DNA of 64,000 nucleotides from Albula goreensis (taxonomy: Eukaryota; Chordata; Actinopteri; Albuliformes; Albulidae). The stretch covers positions 35,308,406 to 35,372,405 of the forward strand of contig CM040745.1 in the NCBI GenBank assembly GCA_022829145.1. Reading direction: 5' to 3'. The translations under genes and the position numbers were made by a program. Shown piece after piece: positions 10,880 through 21,970 of the stretch; position 1 is the first letter of the stretch; the number at the start of each line of letters is the position of its first letter. The notes beneath the pieces were generated by a model that worked only from the letters and a program-made list of their open reading frames with translations, was not told the DNA's origin and did not search any database.

Positions 10880-11520
10880 GGTAAGGGGTAAGGCGCTCTC
10901 TGGTTGCCCCCGCCCTTGTCTTTGCGGTTTGTTTTGGGCGTTGACCTGCTACCTGCTCGGCCCCTGACCAATGCGGTCAGGCACGGTCTTCCTGTCCGTT
11001 TTGTGATGCCGATATCAAGATGCAGCTGTGTGTCGCCAGGTGGCCTTTCAAACAGCCAGTGTGGTGTCGCTCGAAGCCCCAGCCAATCGCGGGTTGCTCA
11101 GTTCTCCCATCCGGAACGTCGGAGCGGTAGGAAACCAGGACGTCAAGTCGGAGCACACCAGAATCTCACACTCCTGCTCCCAGAACCAGCTATCTGCCCT
11201 GTTAACAATGCCACTGAATAATGTGGAGTTGTGGTGTGTGGGGAAGATGACGGAAGAGGGTGGTGGTGGTGGGGAGGGTAGGGTGTTAGGGGCAGGAGGA
11301 GGGTGTGTGGTGGGGAGGGGGGGCGGGCGGAACTGAGGCCAGGGGGACGAGGCAGAGCAGCAGGGGCAAACACGTTGCGCGGCCTGGGAACAGAACGGGA
11401 GTCTCTCACCCCCGCCCGCCCCTCTGTGCCAACAACAGCTGCCTGCCCCATTTGCAGCTCCCTCTTCCGGGATCGTTTATTTGCCCGTGTCATATTTTAG
11501 TTTGGCGAGGGATGGGGGGG
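10880..11520. promoter_or_regulatory. CpG-rich block with two CCAAT boxes, candidate promoter or enhancer
   Basis: The block is GC-rich in an AT-rich context. It has CCAAT motifs at about 10,969 (GACCAATGCGG) and 11,083 (AGCCAATCGCGGG), ETS-type cores (ATCCGGAACG; CTTCCGGGAT at 11,463-11,472) and a CRE-like GACGTCA at about 11,141. A G-rich run follows at 11,240-11,345. NF-Y, ETS and CREB sites with CpGs are typical of CpG-island promoters. No first exon is recognised on either side, so a distal element or noncoding-RNA promoter is equally possible. The four overlapping frames of 65 to 116 codons are low-complexity. Confidence 0.4.
11240..11345 (+). repeat. G-rich tract, G-quadruplex potential
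   Basis: Many runs of three or more G on the plus strand, for example GGTGGTGGTGGGGAGGG and GGGGAGGGGGGGCGGGCGG, fit the four-run G-quadruplex pattern. It sits inside the CpG-rich block. Confidence 0.6.
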
Positions 11521-12399
11521 GGGTTTGGCGGATGGGGTAGATAATGAACGAACATCGGGGGGACAAGTGTCACAGTTGTCTGTGGAAATGCATTAAATGT
11601 GCAATTAAAGGGTCCTCTGGTTTGTTCGACACGTTCGTTTCTTGGAGTTGTTGAACTAGGAGAGGTGCGCGGTAATTGAGAACATGGGCTTATTCTCCTT
11701 ACGTGAAACTCTGACCTTTTTCTCTCATTACTACGAAAAGAAAAACTGATATACTATATCACCACATATTCATTTATGCAAATGAGACCTACATACCAGA
11801 CTATTATAGCATTTAGCCATCATGTGAATTGAACATTTGGAGGCACCTGAGATTACATTACATCTTCCAACCTGTTTCTTTCTCCTGCTTTTCTGACAGT
11901 TTTTTTGTATGTTGCACTAGTTTCACTGTGTGAGTGTATTATTGTATGTGTGTCTTATCAATTTTCATGCATTGTGTGTAAGTACGTCTCGGTGAGTGTG
12001 TGTGTGTGTGTTGTGTCAGTGCATGTTTTTGTGTGTATCTGTCACAAAGGGTGAATGACTTGGTTGAAAATTTTTTTGAAATACTGAAACTTATTTATTG
12101 GCCAGTAAAAACTGATCCCTGTAAAAAACATCCATCCTTGATGTTGTTCAATTGTGATTTTTCTGTCACTGACTGACAATTCATTTTGTAAAGAATTTTG
12201 TGTTGTTAAAATTCAGTGAACTGAATTGCTTGTTTTATAAAGGATTGAAAATATTTCAAATTATTACTTAACCCTGGTCTGGGAATACATATACTCATGT
12301 GTGTTTTGTCAGTGCATTTATGTATATGCGATTGTGAGTTTTTAGGACTGTGAGTGTGTGTGTGAGTGTGTGTGACTCAGGGCCCTGAATCAAAGATTA
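11521..12399. other. Unique DNA with TG-rich patches
   Basis: Short TG-rich stretches occur near 11,930-12,040 and 12,300-12,372. No gene or mobile element is visible. Confidence 0.45.
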
Positions 12400-12730
12400 A
12401 GACTGCCCAGGATTGTCTAATCCGGCCGTTGAGGCCTAGTGGTGTGTGTAGGAAGAATGGAGTCCGCACAATGACTCCCCGCTGGTCCGGGCTCACGCCA
12501 TGAGCCCTGCTCCTGACGGGCCCACAAAGCGCCCCTCGTCTCGCCCCAAAAAAGAGGCTGTCAGGAGGCCCCCCAGCCGCCCCTGCTCTGACAGGGCCAG
12601 GCGGAGGCCGTGAAGAATAGGCCAAAAATTAGGAAAGTTCCCTCTTCTTTTCTCCCCTTTTTCTTTCTCTAAGGCAGTGAGATGATAAGAATAGCACCAT
12701 TCAGAGCGGAGTCTCGTTCTCACATGTGTC
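12400..12730. promoter_or_regulatory. GC-rich unique block
   Basis: A GC-rich block with retained CpGs (CCCCGCTGGTCCGGGCTCACGCC split around 12,478-12,500; AAAGCGCCCCTCGTCTCGCC). The minus-strand frames of 76 and 82 codons have no recognisable domain. A regulatory or otherwise constrained role is only suggested by composition. Confidence 0.3.
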
Positions 12731-12828
12731 TGTATGGCGGGGTGTGAATGAGGTTAGAGGGAAGTACGGGTTAGGAAAACAAAGACCAGAAATCAGCCAA
12801 ACGATCCCAAATAAAGTTAGTCGTTTGG

Positions 12829-12854
12829 TTTTTTTTTTTTTTTTTTTTTTTTTT
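12829..12854. repeat. Poly(T) run of 26
   Basis: Uninterrupted T from 12,829 to 12,854. No retroposon body is recognised beside it. Confidence 0.9.
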
Positions 12855-13127
12855 CAAATGAAGAATCTTAGTTTTAGATTTTAAGAGTTTTGCTGAGTAA
12901 GGCTTTACAAGCAAAGCAAGTGGGAAACTAGGCAGGTGTCTGTGCCGTATTTAACAAGCAGATGCCGTTAGAGAGAACGCTCACCGTGCTTTGGGTATAT
13001 GGGGATCAGAGGGAAGAGTTTCGGTATAGCGTTTGTCAGCAAGCGTGTGCAGTGCGGAGCAGAACGCTGAAGTACTGCTGGATATTAACCATTGTTCCGG
13101 GTCAGGCCTTGAAGTTATTATCTTTCT

Positions 13128-13142
13128 CCTGTAGGGGGCGTC
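13128..13142 (+). promoter_or_regulatory. CTCF-like core motif
   Basis: CCTGTAGGGGGCGTC matches the CTCF core CCASYAGRKGGCRSY at 13 of 15 positions. The similar motifs at 26,630 and 35,065 face the same way. Confidence 0.35.
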
Positions 13143-15371
13143 AGAGGCAGCAAACATCCAAATGGCTTGGGTTCTCACATGCATTAACTATATTAAAGCA
13201 GGTAACAGTGAGCTGGCTGGCTAGCTGGGTGAAAGAGAATTTGGGGGGCGTGGAGGGGGTTTTCATGGCGATGTGAGGGGGTGTCACAGGCTGTGTCAGA
13301 TCGGTGGGGTGCTGTCACTCCTGGTGCAATGTCTGACCCCCACCTTTTCAAACAGCCGCTTGGGCCATTTGCATTTTCCTTCCGTTCTGCTGTTTCTTTA
13401 TGTTGTATAACGGCCTAGGGCAACAGTTGGCTTATGGGGTGTGTGTGTGTGTGTTTGTGTGTATTTTCACAACTAATGCATTTCAGAATTGTTTAATTTT
13501 GCCATTTATCGAACACCTTGACTATTGAGCTACCTAACTGATAAATTATCCATACAGAAGAATTCAAACATGAAAGAATAAAATATTTTCAAGCATTTTT
13601 TTCATTCATTATATATTGTTATCTATTGTGCTGAGTTAAATTGCAGTAACTGTTTCTAAATTGATTTTTAAAATGACAAAAAAGACAATAAAAATATGAA
13701 TGAAATAATTCCATTTATTGTTTTCTCTGCACAGCCGTGTATTCATTATTTCACTGAATCATAGGGCTAACACCTCATTTGCAGTGTGTGTTATAGTGGT
13801 ATTACGAAAAACAATTATAGGCATATAGTACAGGAATGGTTGCAAATGACTACTATGGGCAGGTCAGACAACACAGCAGAAAGAAACATTAGGTGTGATA
13901 AGGAGAACGTGACAACAGGCATGAATGTTATCTTTAGCTCCTAAACCCCAGCTGACATGGACATCTTCTGAATGTTTTTATGGTTCCACCATTTCCTGCC
14001 GTAAACAAAAAAAAAGAAGGCAACTCGCACTTCTGGTGATCTTGAGCGAGCAAGAGTTAATTAGCGACCTTGTTAAGGGCTTGAAAGTGTTTGGTATAAC
14101 GAGGCCTTGCAAGGGTTGTGTGTATGCCAATGGTGGTATGGGGGGATGGTTTCAGTTTGGGGGCAGGCGCAATGCAGAGGTGAAGTGAAATGATGTTGTT
14201 AGCATAACAGCAATGTATAGCATAACAGTGCTGTGTAGCATAACCTCATAAATATGGAAATACAGTCAACTGACCCCAGTATACCTGGAAATAACACAAA
14301 TGTTTTTTTAAATAGTTTAAATAGTTTCAAACTAAAACACTTTCTCACTTTCCATTAACTAACAAAATAGCATGACACTAGCACTGCATTCTCAAATCAT
14401 GACATTACCATCATTATGCTTGACCGTTGGTATGAGGTTCTTACTGTGAAATGCAGTATTGTGTCATCTGTTGTTTCAACATTGGTCCAGAATTCCAAGG
14501 GATGAATTCACATTGGTTTCTTCTTTGCTACTCTGTCCCGAATCCCATTTTTATCCAGTGTCTCGAGCCCCAAACAATGAACTTGGCAGAAGAGGCTCTC
14601 ATGTCCCTGGATGGCGTTCTAGAGTGCTGCAGAACATCCTTAGATGGTTGTTTACCTTACTGTTGGGGAAATTTGGTTGGATGGCCACTCCTGAGAAGAC
14701 TTGTGTTCACCTGAACTTTCCTCATTTGGACATTTGGTTTGATTGCACCCCAGTGACTTTTCCAGATGGATAGGTATTCAGTATTTATCTATTTATGGCA
14801 TAATGTGCTTCCAGAACATAAAACCAGATTTATTTTGAGGAGCACTGGGCCAAATCAGACCCAGTTGTTTACCAAAGTATTCAAACAGAATTTGTATGCG
14901 TTTGGTTATTGATTGTTTTGAATGTTAGTTTATTTGAACAAAGGTTTATCATCTTAAAATGAAAGTGGCCTATTTATGAAATTAGTAAAAAGAAAATATT
15001 CTAGTCAACAAAGGATTGAAATACTTTTGTGTATTTTGATGTCACTTGCAGTTAAAAAATATTTTAGATTTATGAAAGGTATCCTGTCCCAGTTTGTATG
15101 TATCTCTTAGCTTTGACTGTATTTTGGTAATAGTGACAGGAGCAGAATATTCAGTGACAGTACTGAGGATCGTAATGTTATATGATTTTGGAAGATCTGT
15201 TCTAAAGCCCTATTTAAACTTTACAGAGATTGGTGAGAATTAACTTTTTCTTTGAGGAGACTCAGAACCGATTAAATAAATTGATTATCTGCAAATAGCT
15301 AATGTCTGTATTTGCTGATTACAGCTAAGTCTTATTGAGTAGGAAGTAGTTATCCCAAGAAAAATTCAGAG
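13143..15371. other. AT-rich DNA, no supported gene
   Basis: The stretch holds a short TG run (13,440-13,460) and plus-strand frames of 87 to 104 codons at 13,925 and 14,451-14,773 without known domains. The segment near 14,400-14,480 vaguely resembles a fish DNA-transposon interior but is too diverged to assign. Confidence 0.4.
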
Positions 15372-15616
15372 GTTAGGGACCAATCAAACAAACTTTGTCT
15401 CTTTAAGGGCGTATGCAATTACTTTAAAATAGACTGTAATGTTTTTAAGGGCATTTGCTATTTTGTTTCAAAGTGGAAAGAGTCCGAAGGACATGTTTCC
15501 TTGTGTCCAGTGCAACAGAAACCATTCAAAGGAATGTATATTGTAGTGTAATGTCTGGTTTGATTAAATTGAGTATGTCCTTACCCATTTTAAGTGTGTT
15601 TGATTGGGTCCCAGCC
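15372..15616. mobile_element. Palindromic MITE family, copy C (both ends)
   Basis: The left end reads GTTAGGGACCAATCAAACAA then CTCTTTAAGGGCGTATGCAA, followed by the second sub-repeat TAGACTGTAATG, TTTTTAAGGGCATTTGC. The right end is the mirror image and closes TTTGATTGGGTCCCAGCC. At 245 bp it is one of the best two-ended copies for defining the terminal repeat. No coding capacity is seen; the overlapping 95- and 121-codon frames have no known domain. Confidence 0.75.
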
Positions 15617-15689
15617 AGAGTCATTCTGTTGAGCAGTACCACTCCTCTCTCTCTCTTCTCCTCCTCTCTGAATGACAGCCAAAGGTTTA

Positions 15690-15990
15690 GAGAAAGTGGC
15701 TGGATCTTCCTGGACAGTCTGGCCCGCAGCTGTCGCTCATGAAACACAGGGTCACTGGACCGGGTCATCCGGGGCCAATCCCTCCCCCCTTCAGAATCAC
15801 AGGGTCCCCCGTCGGGGAGGTCCAGGGTTTGGAGCGGACCGCTCCTCCACCAGGATTCCATGCTTCTGGGTGCCATGGCAACAGAGAACAATTTTTTTCC
15901 CAGGCCTGACGGTCTGATTCCGCCTGCGCCTTTTGATTGGTGGCTTTCAGCGCCCGTCAGATTTATACAGCTGCATATTCAGATCAAACC
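15690..15990. promoter_or_regulatory. GC-rich unique block containing an RFX X-box
   Basis: A GC-rich block with CpGs (GACCGGGTCATCCGG, CCCGTCGGGGAGG) and the near-perfect palindrome GGTGCCATGGCAAC at 15,869-15,882. It differs by one base from the RFX X-box consensus GTTGCCATGGCAAC. RFX factors drive ciliary and other programmes, so this is a plausible enhancer or promoter site. There is no recognisable exon. Confidence 0.4.
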
Positions 15991-16069
15991 GTCCCCGGGA
16001 TTTAATCAAACTGACTTTGACTTAGGACAAAAGAGATCAAAATAGATTTTAGATTTTCAAGGGAATATA

Positions 16070-16125
16070 GTCCATCCATCCATTTTCATACCCACTTCAT
16101 TAAATGCGGGGTCGCAGGGAAGGGA
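16070..16125 (+). mobile_element. Fish dispersed-repeat fragment (TCCATCCATCCATTTTC type)
   Basis: TCCATCCATCCATTTTCATA, then ACCCACTTCATTAAATGC and GGGGTCGCAGGGAAGGG, matches the widespread fish repeat whose consensus runs CCATCCATTTTCTATACCGC then TTATCC...GGGTCGCGGGGG. Only about 55 bp remain. Confidence 0.65.
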
Positions 16126-16213
16126 ATAACGTATTCAATTTTAAAATGGAAAAAGTCATATTTCAAACGAAAATGTTTGCTTGTCTCAAATAACATAGAC
16201 CACATTCACATTA

Positions 16214-16284
16214 ACTTAAGTCTGTATTGATTTAATTTCATATTCGCTTAAAGAGATTTAGACTGTTTGATTGGGCCTCCAGCC
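16214..16284. mobile_element. Palindromic MITE family, copy D (right arm)
   Basis: CTTAAGTCTGTATTGATTTA, ATTTCATATTCGCTTAAAGA and GATTTAGACTG lead to TTTGATTGGGCCTCCAGCC, the right-end signature. A clear left arm is not visible, because the fragment follows another repeat remnant. Confidence 0.55.
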
Positions 16285-16499
16285 AGTGTTAAAATTCTGT
16301 TTAAAAATTGTCACTAACTGTTGATCCCCCCTCACCCCCACCCCCCCCCAAATTTCCCCACCAACCAACAACCTCCTCCCAGCTGGAACTTGGCATCCCT
16401 TCCCTGTTTTTTTCATTTTGCTTGCTTTGAGCAGTGATTTGTTAAGATAGCCGCTCTGAATTATTAAATGGTTATAAACATAAATAATTCACAGATCAA

Positions 16500-16705
16500 C
16501 AAATAGGGATGGCAGGTCATCCATCAGCGCGTGAGTGAAGGAGTCGGGCTCCCCGCGGCGTGGCAGTCGCCAGGCCGGCCGCCAGGCCAGCCCTGCTGAG
16601 GTCTGCATCACTTCAGGACGCATTACCGCGCTGATGCAGACTGATTAGATTCTGCTGGCCCTGGGGTCGCCCCGGAGAGCGCGAGGCGTCGCCCCGAGTA
16701 CATAC
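16500..16705. promoter_or_regulatory. CpG-rich block with a 9-bp inverted repeat
   Basis: A GC-rich block with many CpGs (CTCCCCGCGGCGTGG, GGAGAGCGCGAGGCGTCGCC). It contains TCTGCATCA at 16,602-16,610 and its exact reverse complement at 16,632-16,640, spaced by 21 bp. The texture suggests a constrained element; its function is unknown. Confidence 0.38.
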
Positions 16706-16734
16706 ATCAGGATGTACGTCTGATTGTGTGAGCG

Positions 16735-17045
16735 TGAGTGCGTGTTTATGTGTGTGTGTGCGCGCACAAGTTTAACAAAGTAAAAGGCCAAATGGGTATG
16801 TGTCAGGGAGAGAGAGAGAGACTGTGTTTTTGTATGTACTGAATGTTTGTATGAGGGTGTGTGTGTGTGTGTGTCCACAAGTTTAACAAAGTTTATGTGT
16901 CGGGGAAAAGGAGAGACTATGTTTATGTATGCATTGAATGTTTCTGTGAGTGTGTGTGTGTGTCCACAAGTTCAACAAAGTAAAAGACTGAGCGTGTATG
17001 TGTGGGAGAGAGATCATGTTTCTGTATGAACTAAATGTTTGGATG
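16735..17045. repeat. TG-rich minisatellite, about three units
   Basis: Each unit begins with a TGTGTG run, then CACAAGTTTAACAAAG (at 16,765; 16,876; third as CACAAGTTCAACAAAG at 16,965), then GAGAGA and a ...TGTATG...TGAATGTTT segment. The spacing is 111 and 89 bp. This is a tandem duplication grown from a TG microsatellite with embedded unique sequence. Confidence 0.75.
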
Positions 17046-18003
17046 ATAATGTTTGAAAGAAATCATGAAGTACATCCACACTGCAGGTGATAAAGTGAAA
17101 TAAGTGCATGTGTGCGTCTGTGCAAGGGCAGGGCAATAGAGAAATCTATATCATTGTAACTGTCTAGGATGTTATTTATGTCAATAAATGTCATGGTAAT
17201 CATACATAAATTATTAATTAAGTGCTGATACTTCTTAAATGACAATATTTTACAATAATTACGAGAGTCAAATCAACCCAAACTTCAGCCTCTTTCCGTA
17301 GCTCAGCTTATATGTGTTTCAGAAGTTGTGCTTGTTTACCTGACTTCAGGCAGCCAAATCTCTTTCATCAGTCATCTCATTTTGGCTAGTTAGCCATCGC
17401 TAAGACCTGGGGTTGCGGTGGAGCAGAGTTCTCCTTTATTGTGCTAGCACCCGATTATGACAGTTTTGATACAAGAGTGAAAAAGGACCTGCAACAGAGC
17501 TTATCTTCTACCCCAAACTGAAATATCTGATAGAGACTTTTACAAAGGACTCAGGCAGCGTAAATTATTTCATCATTTTTCTGGAACCATTAGGCTCTAT
17601 CACTATTGATTTAGCAGTGATGTATTAATTAATACAAAGGAAAAATACATAACAAAATCATACAGATAACAATAAATAATACAGACAAAAGAAACCATCA
17701 AACCCCATATACCACAAGACAGCACTGGTATTCAAGCCACAACATTAAACCAAAGACAATAATGAAAAAAAAAATTAAAAGCAAGGAGATGGAGAAAGAG
17801 ATAAAGAGCAAGAGAAAGGTAGGCAGGTAAGGGGGAGGGGGGGGCTGTTTCTGGAAACTTCTGTTGGAGTTGGCAGGCAGCCTGGCACAAGCAGTGACTG
17901 GGGGGGGGGGGTGAGAGAGCTGCTGTTCTCTAATTTACCATCTGATTGATGAATGGAGGACTGGCATGGAAATAACTGATTCAGGTGACCACTCAGTACT
18001 CAC
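17046..18003. other. AT-rich DNA, no gene seen
   Basis: A 60-codon minus-strand frame and short G runs (17,830-17,845; 17,900-17,911) are the only features. Confidence 0.45.
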
Positions 18004-18062
18004 AGTCTCTCTCTCCCTCTCCTCATCCCTCCTCCCTCTCTCTCTCTCTCTCTTTCTCTCAC
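18004..18062. repeat. CT-rich simple repeat
   Basis: Interrupted CTCTCT tract, with a related polypyrimidine flank to about 18,072. Confidence 0.8.
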
Positions 18063-18929
18063 ACTCTTTCTTCTGACCCTTCTACTGAGTAGACTTGCCA
18101 GGGTGTGAGATCAGAGTGCAGTTACAAGATGGAATGGACGGCTACGCCTGTGATAGCGAAGGGAAGGTGATTAGGAATGAGGAAGACTCCTTCCTCAATG
18201 TGTAGACTGACCAATCCTGGGCCTCTCTAGCTCAGTGACATCTTCCTCCAGTCATGGCAATGCATTGTGGGATATGGACAGTTTGGATATTATACTATTA
18301 CTACTATGAGTATTACTACTCCTACTATAAACACTGCCCCTAAATGTACTTTAATTTCCAATTGTACACCTATAGAACTGCATCTAACTGAAACTAAATG
18401 TTGATTTAAATGTATTCTAATCTCCAAGCAATTACAACTTCTTCGAGTAATTCTTCAACAACTTTACACAAGTTTACATTAAGATTGGCACTTTTGCTAG
18501 AAAAAAAGCTTCAGAGATACTTAAAGTGTCATCAAGGCATGACACACAAAACTTCAGCCAAGTGGTAATGACTCCACACAAACACGTTGTAGAGGTGCTG
18601 GAAGTAAAGCTAAACCATTCACCTGATATTCAACTGGGTAAAGACCTTGTTTCCTCTCTTACACCACTTGATGAAAAATGTGGGTAAATAGAACAAAAGG
18701 ATAAGCCAATGTAATATTGTGTTAACTACAAACAGATACAGAATGAAAAACCAAGGACGATATGTTTAACAGATTTTTTTTCTAGTAAAATAAGCATTGG
18801 CAATGTTTACAAATAAAAAAAAATATTTTGAAAAAGGGTGTGTTTCTTACATGGAAGAAGAAAATATGATATTATGTCATAACAGTGAAACAGTACTATG
18901 AAAAATGATTGAGACTGACTAAGTAATTG

Positions 18930-19130
18930 CTCCGCTGTTGTACTCCAGTTGGTCCACAGTGGCTCTGAAATTATGTGCGCTACAGCTGTGGGATATCGGA
19001 TACGTTTAAAGAGCGTTTGTGGCCGGCTCGTATGCGTATTAATCATGATGATTAATTGGGCTTCAAGTGTAATATCCGCACTTTCCCCTAAGTTCTTGAC
19101 ACATGTCACACTTGCACTGACATCTTTATT
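18930..19130. promoter_or_regulatory. Unique block with a palindromic homeodomain site
   Basis: A repeat-free block with CpGs (GGATATCGGATACG, GGCCGGCTCGTATGCG) and the 17-bp palindrome TTAATCATGATGATTAA at 19,039-19,055 followed by TTGGGC. TAAT/ATTA cores in this inverted array fit paired homeodomain binding. The 147-codon minus-strand frame over it (19,250-18,807) has no recognisable domain. Confidence 0.4.
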
Positions 19131-19249
19131 TTGTAGAAAAAAAAGACAGTTTGAATTTTTGTATTGAAGTAATTTTTTCTGAACCAGAAGGGGGAAAAGA
19201 AGTTCAATTTTGGACTTTGGGTGTTTTTTTTTTGCAGCGAAATTCTTCA

Positions 19250-19490
19250 TTTACCCCTCTCACCTCTCCGTTCTCAGCCTTCCATCATGTGTAGAGCGCC
19301 GTGCCCCCCGGATTACTGACAAATATTTTGTTTACTCTGGTGAAATGATCCGGCGTGGGTCGAAATTAGCGCGGTGCATCTCGTAATTAAAATTGCATTA
19401 AAGTAGCGGGAATCAAGGTCTCGGCAGTGTAATTTAAAAGTATGCAGCGGAGCCGAGAAATTGATGCCGGAACATTAATAAGCAAAATGG
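19250..19490. promoter_or_regulatory. CpG-bearing unique block, candidate conserved noncoding element
   Basis: GATCCGGCGTGGGTCG, AATTAGCGCGGTGCATCTCG and TAATTAAAATTGCATTAAAG lie together, followed by GCGGAGCCGAGAAATTGATG. CpG retention next to tandem homeodomain cores is unusual in bulk DNA. The enhancer assignment is inference. Confidence 0.4.
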
Positions 19491-20059
19491 AAGGATAGAA
19501 AGGGCATAGGGAGGTTTTAATTTAGTTGATCTTTCACACCTATAAGCACTGAAACATGAATAACCCCAAGGCGAGGTTGGGAAGGAGATAAATAAAAGCA
19601 CATACGCGTACTTTCAAAAAAGCTTTTTAAAAATATCAAAAATGCATGTCTTGTACATCATGTCATTACACCAAAATAACATATAACTTTTTAATGATTT
19701 TTGTTATTAATGAATTATTTTTTTAATTTTAACTCAAAATTGATCATAGCTATACTTGGGTAAAGCATAGATGATTTAAGTCATGCTTAATTAACAGTGT
19801 AAAATGAAAGTGCAAACAAGAACTTTTTTCAGCTGTAAAATTATTTATCATAACTTTGCATTTGAGGGTACGGATAAAAGATAATGAAGGGTTAATCACT
19901 ACCACTCTACAGCAGCGACTAAGACTATTAGGTTTGGATTTGCTACTTCTCTGTTGTAAATTTAATATCTTATTTATTTATTTATTTGGCAGAAGCCAGA
20001 CTTGCTGCCTTTAAGCTAACCGGAATACAAGGACTACAAGAAACAAACAGTCCTCAAGG

Positions 20060-20600
20060 TAAGAGTTGGCAAGCATCTGCACAGTAAAGCTCCGCGCTAA
20101 TACATTAATCATGGCTCTGACCGTCGTCAACTTTAAAGTGCTAATTTATTTATTTATTTACGGAAATATTTGGGGGTTTGACATTGCAGGGGCTCGATTT
20201 GCAATGAGGGTATTGTCCTTGGGAAACGGGGATTGGGGGTGGGGGGGTGCGGCTTTCTGCCAGTCCTCCATCGGCCAGTGTGCGGAGTGGGGGGGGTGGA
20301 GGGTGCAGGGAGGGGGTTGGAAGGAGGAAGGGGGTGCCATGTTTTACAGCAGTACAAGGTAAATGGGTCCCTTCCCATTAATCTTCCGCCCTGATGGAGC
20401 AGAATCGCCGGCCAAAGCCGCTGAATGTCTGAACAGGGAGGTGTGCGCGTGATTTATTACAGGACGCGTGCATTAGAGACAAACCGCTGCCATTACGGCG
20501 GACAGCTAAGGACACCTCGCCGTCTCTCATCCGGGCACGACTCAGACCCGACGATAAAGGGGAGACGGGCAGTCTCTTAAACTGAGGAGGTTCATTTCAA
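20060..20600. promoter_or_regulatory. CpG-bearing block split by a G-rich tract
   Basis: GCTCCGCGCTAATACATTAA and ACCGTCGTCAACTTTAAAG lie at 20,090-20,140. A G-rich, quadruplex-prone run follows at 20,225-20,335. A second CpG-rich stretch runs 20,380-20,600, with AATCGCCGGCCAAAGCCGC, ATTACGGCGGACAGC and CAGACCCGACGATAAAGG. The minus- and plus-strand frames across the G run are low-complexity. Confidence 0.4.
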
Positions 20601-20999
20601 CGGCGCATATTCACACGGCTTAATCGAAGATACTCCCAAAATCTGCCCAATTCACTTTTAACAATATCAGACTCTTCTTTTCTTAGTAAGTAATTTACAG
20701 ACATGACTGATGACTCCGAACTGCAAGAAGGATTCACATAGACATTACTAAGACTCAGAATGGAAAAAGGATTCACGTTATTAAAAATAAACATGAACAT
20801 TTCTCTGTCGGTACCATACTCCTGGTACAAAAACAATGAGACATGTTATATAAGGCATAAAGAGATTTATGCCTGCTTGTAGTTCTTGAACCTGTATTAT
20901 AAGATGGAAACAGATAGGTTTGATGGAATGATTGTTAAGGAGAGATTTACTGAGCTGTTAAAAAGTGCATGAAATCTGCGATTTAAATGTGTTTTTTGC

Positions 21000-21440
21000 A
21001 TTTTGTGGGTGTGTGTGTGGCCTATGGGTTTGTGTGGGAGTATGTCTGTGCTGTATTCGGCTGCTTTAATGTGTGTATGCGATTGCGCTCATGAATTTGA
21101 GATGTTTTGTGTATCTGTGCTATACGTAGCTCTTGTATGTATGTGTATGCATGTGTGTTGATGTGTGTGTGTGTGTGTGCGTATGTGTCTGCACATGTGA
21201 GTGTGTCAGAACATTACTGTGTAAGTGTGTGTCTGTGCTTGTGTGTGCAATGAATGTGTAAGACTGTTTCAGTGTGTGTGTGTGTTTGTACGTCTATGTG
21301 TGCACGTTTGTGTACATTTATATGTGTGTTGTTTATAGGACTGTATCAGTGGGGGTATGTGTGTGTGCGCGTCTACACACGTATGAGTGTGTAAAACCAT
21401 TTCTCTGTGTGTATATGTGTGTGTGTGTGTGTGAGTGAGT
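21000..21440. repeat. Degenerate TG-rich simple repeat
   Basis: About 440 bp of interrupted TGTGTG with TGTATG/TGCGTA variants. The His/Thr-rich minus-strand frames are repeat-encoded. Confidence 0.75.
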
Positions 21441-21699
21441 GAGGGGGCCTGTTTTCGGCCAAAGTAATCCATCCATTGTGCCGTAGTGCTTCATCTGTAT
21501 CGATTCATTGAACACATGTTAGCCCTGGGGTCTGTAACTGAGCCAAGCCTTCTCTCTGGCCCGTTCCTGGCGGGGCCAGGGCTGAGGCCGGGGCGGGGGC
21601 CAGGGGATCATGGGAAAAACACAATCCCTTGCCTCTCTATAGGACTTGTTCCACCCCACTTCACCCGCACACCCACCCTGTGTGTGCCACTTGTCACTG

Positions 21700-21835
21700 A
21701 CCCCTGCTTCTCCTCCCTCTCCCCCTCGCCCCATCCCCCTCAGCTACACCCCCCCACCCCACCCCAAACATGTGCGCTTGCCCTGGGCCCCTGCCCACCC
21801 CTCCCACCTCCCTCCTGCTCCTGCCCCCCGACCCG
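21700..21835 (-). repeat. C-rich tract (G-quadruplex potential on minus strand)
   Basis: Many C runs such as CCCCCCCACCCCACCCC and CTGCCCCCCGACCC. The overlapping Pro-rich frames are compositional. Confidence 0.6.
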
Positions 21836-21934
21836 GCACAGCGTTTTGAGGTAGGGAGGGCACCCAGAACCCCCTCTAGAATAAAGGAAACTGAGGAAAA
21901 AACCAAAATAACAGAGTGGAACCCTAGCATTGTG

Positions 21935-21937
<3 letters not shown>

Positions 21938-21968
<31 letters not shown>
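21938..21968. repeat. (TG)n microsatellite
   Basis: About 15 uninterrupted TG units. Confidence 0.95.

Positions 21969-21970
<2 letters not shown>

Noticed and set aside
11143-11493. 116-codon Pro/Arg-rich minus-strand frame
   Set aside because: Compositional product of the G-rich tract; no family similarity.
14395-14480. Resemblance to the interior of a fish DNA transposon
   Set aside because: Similarity rests on memory of a loosely matching phrase; no ends or transposase motif could be found.
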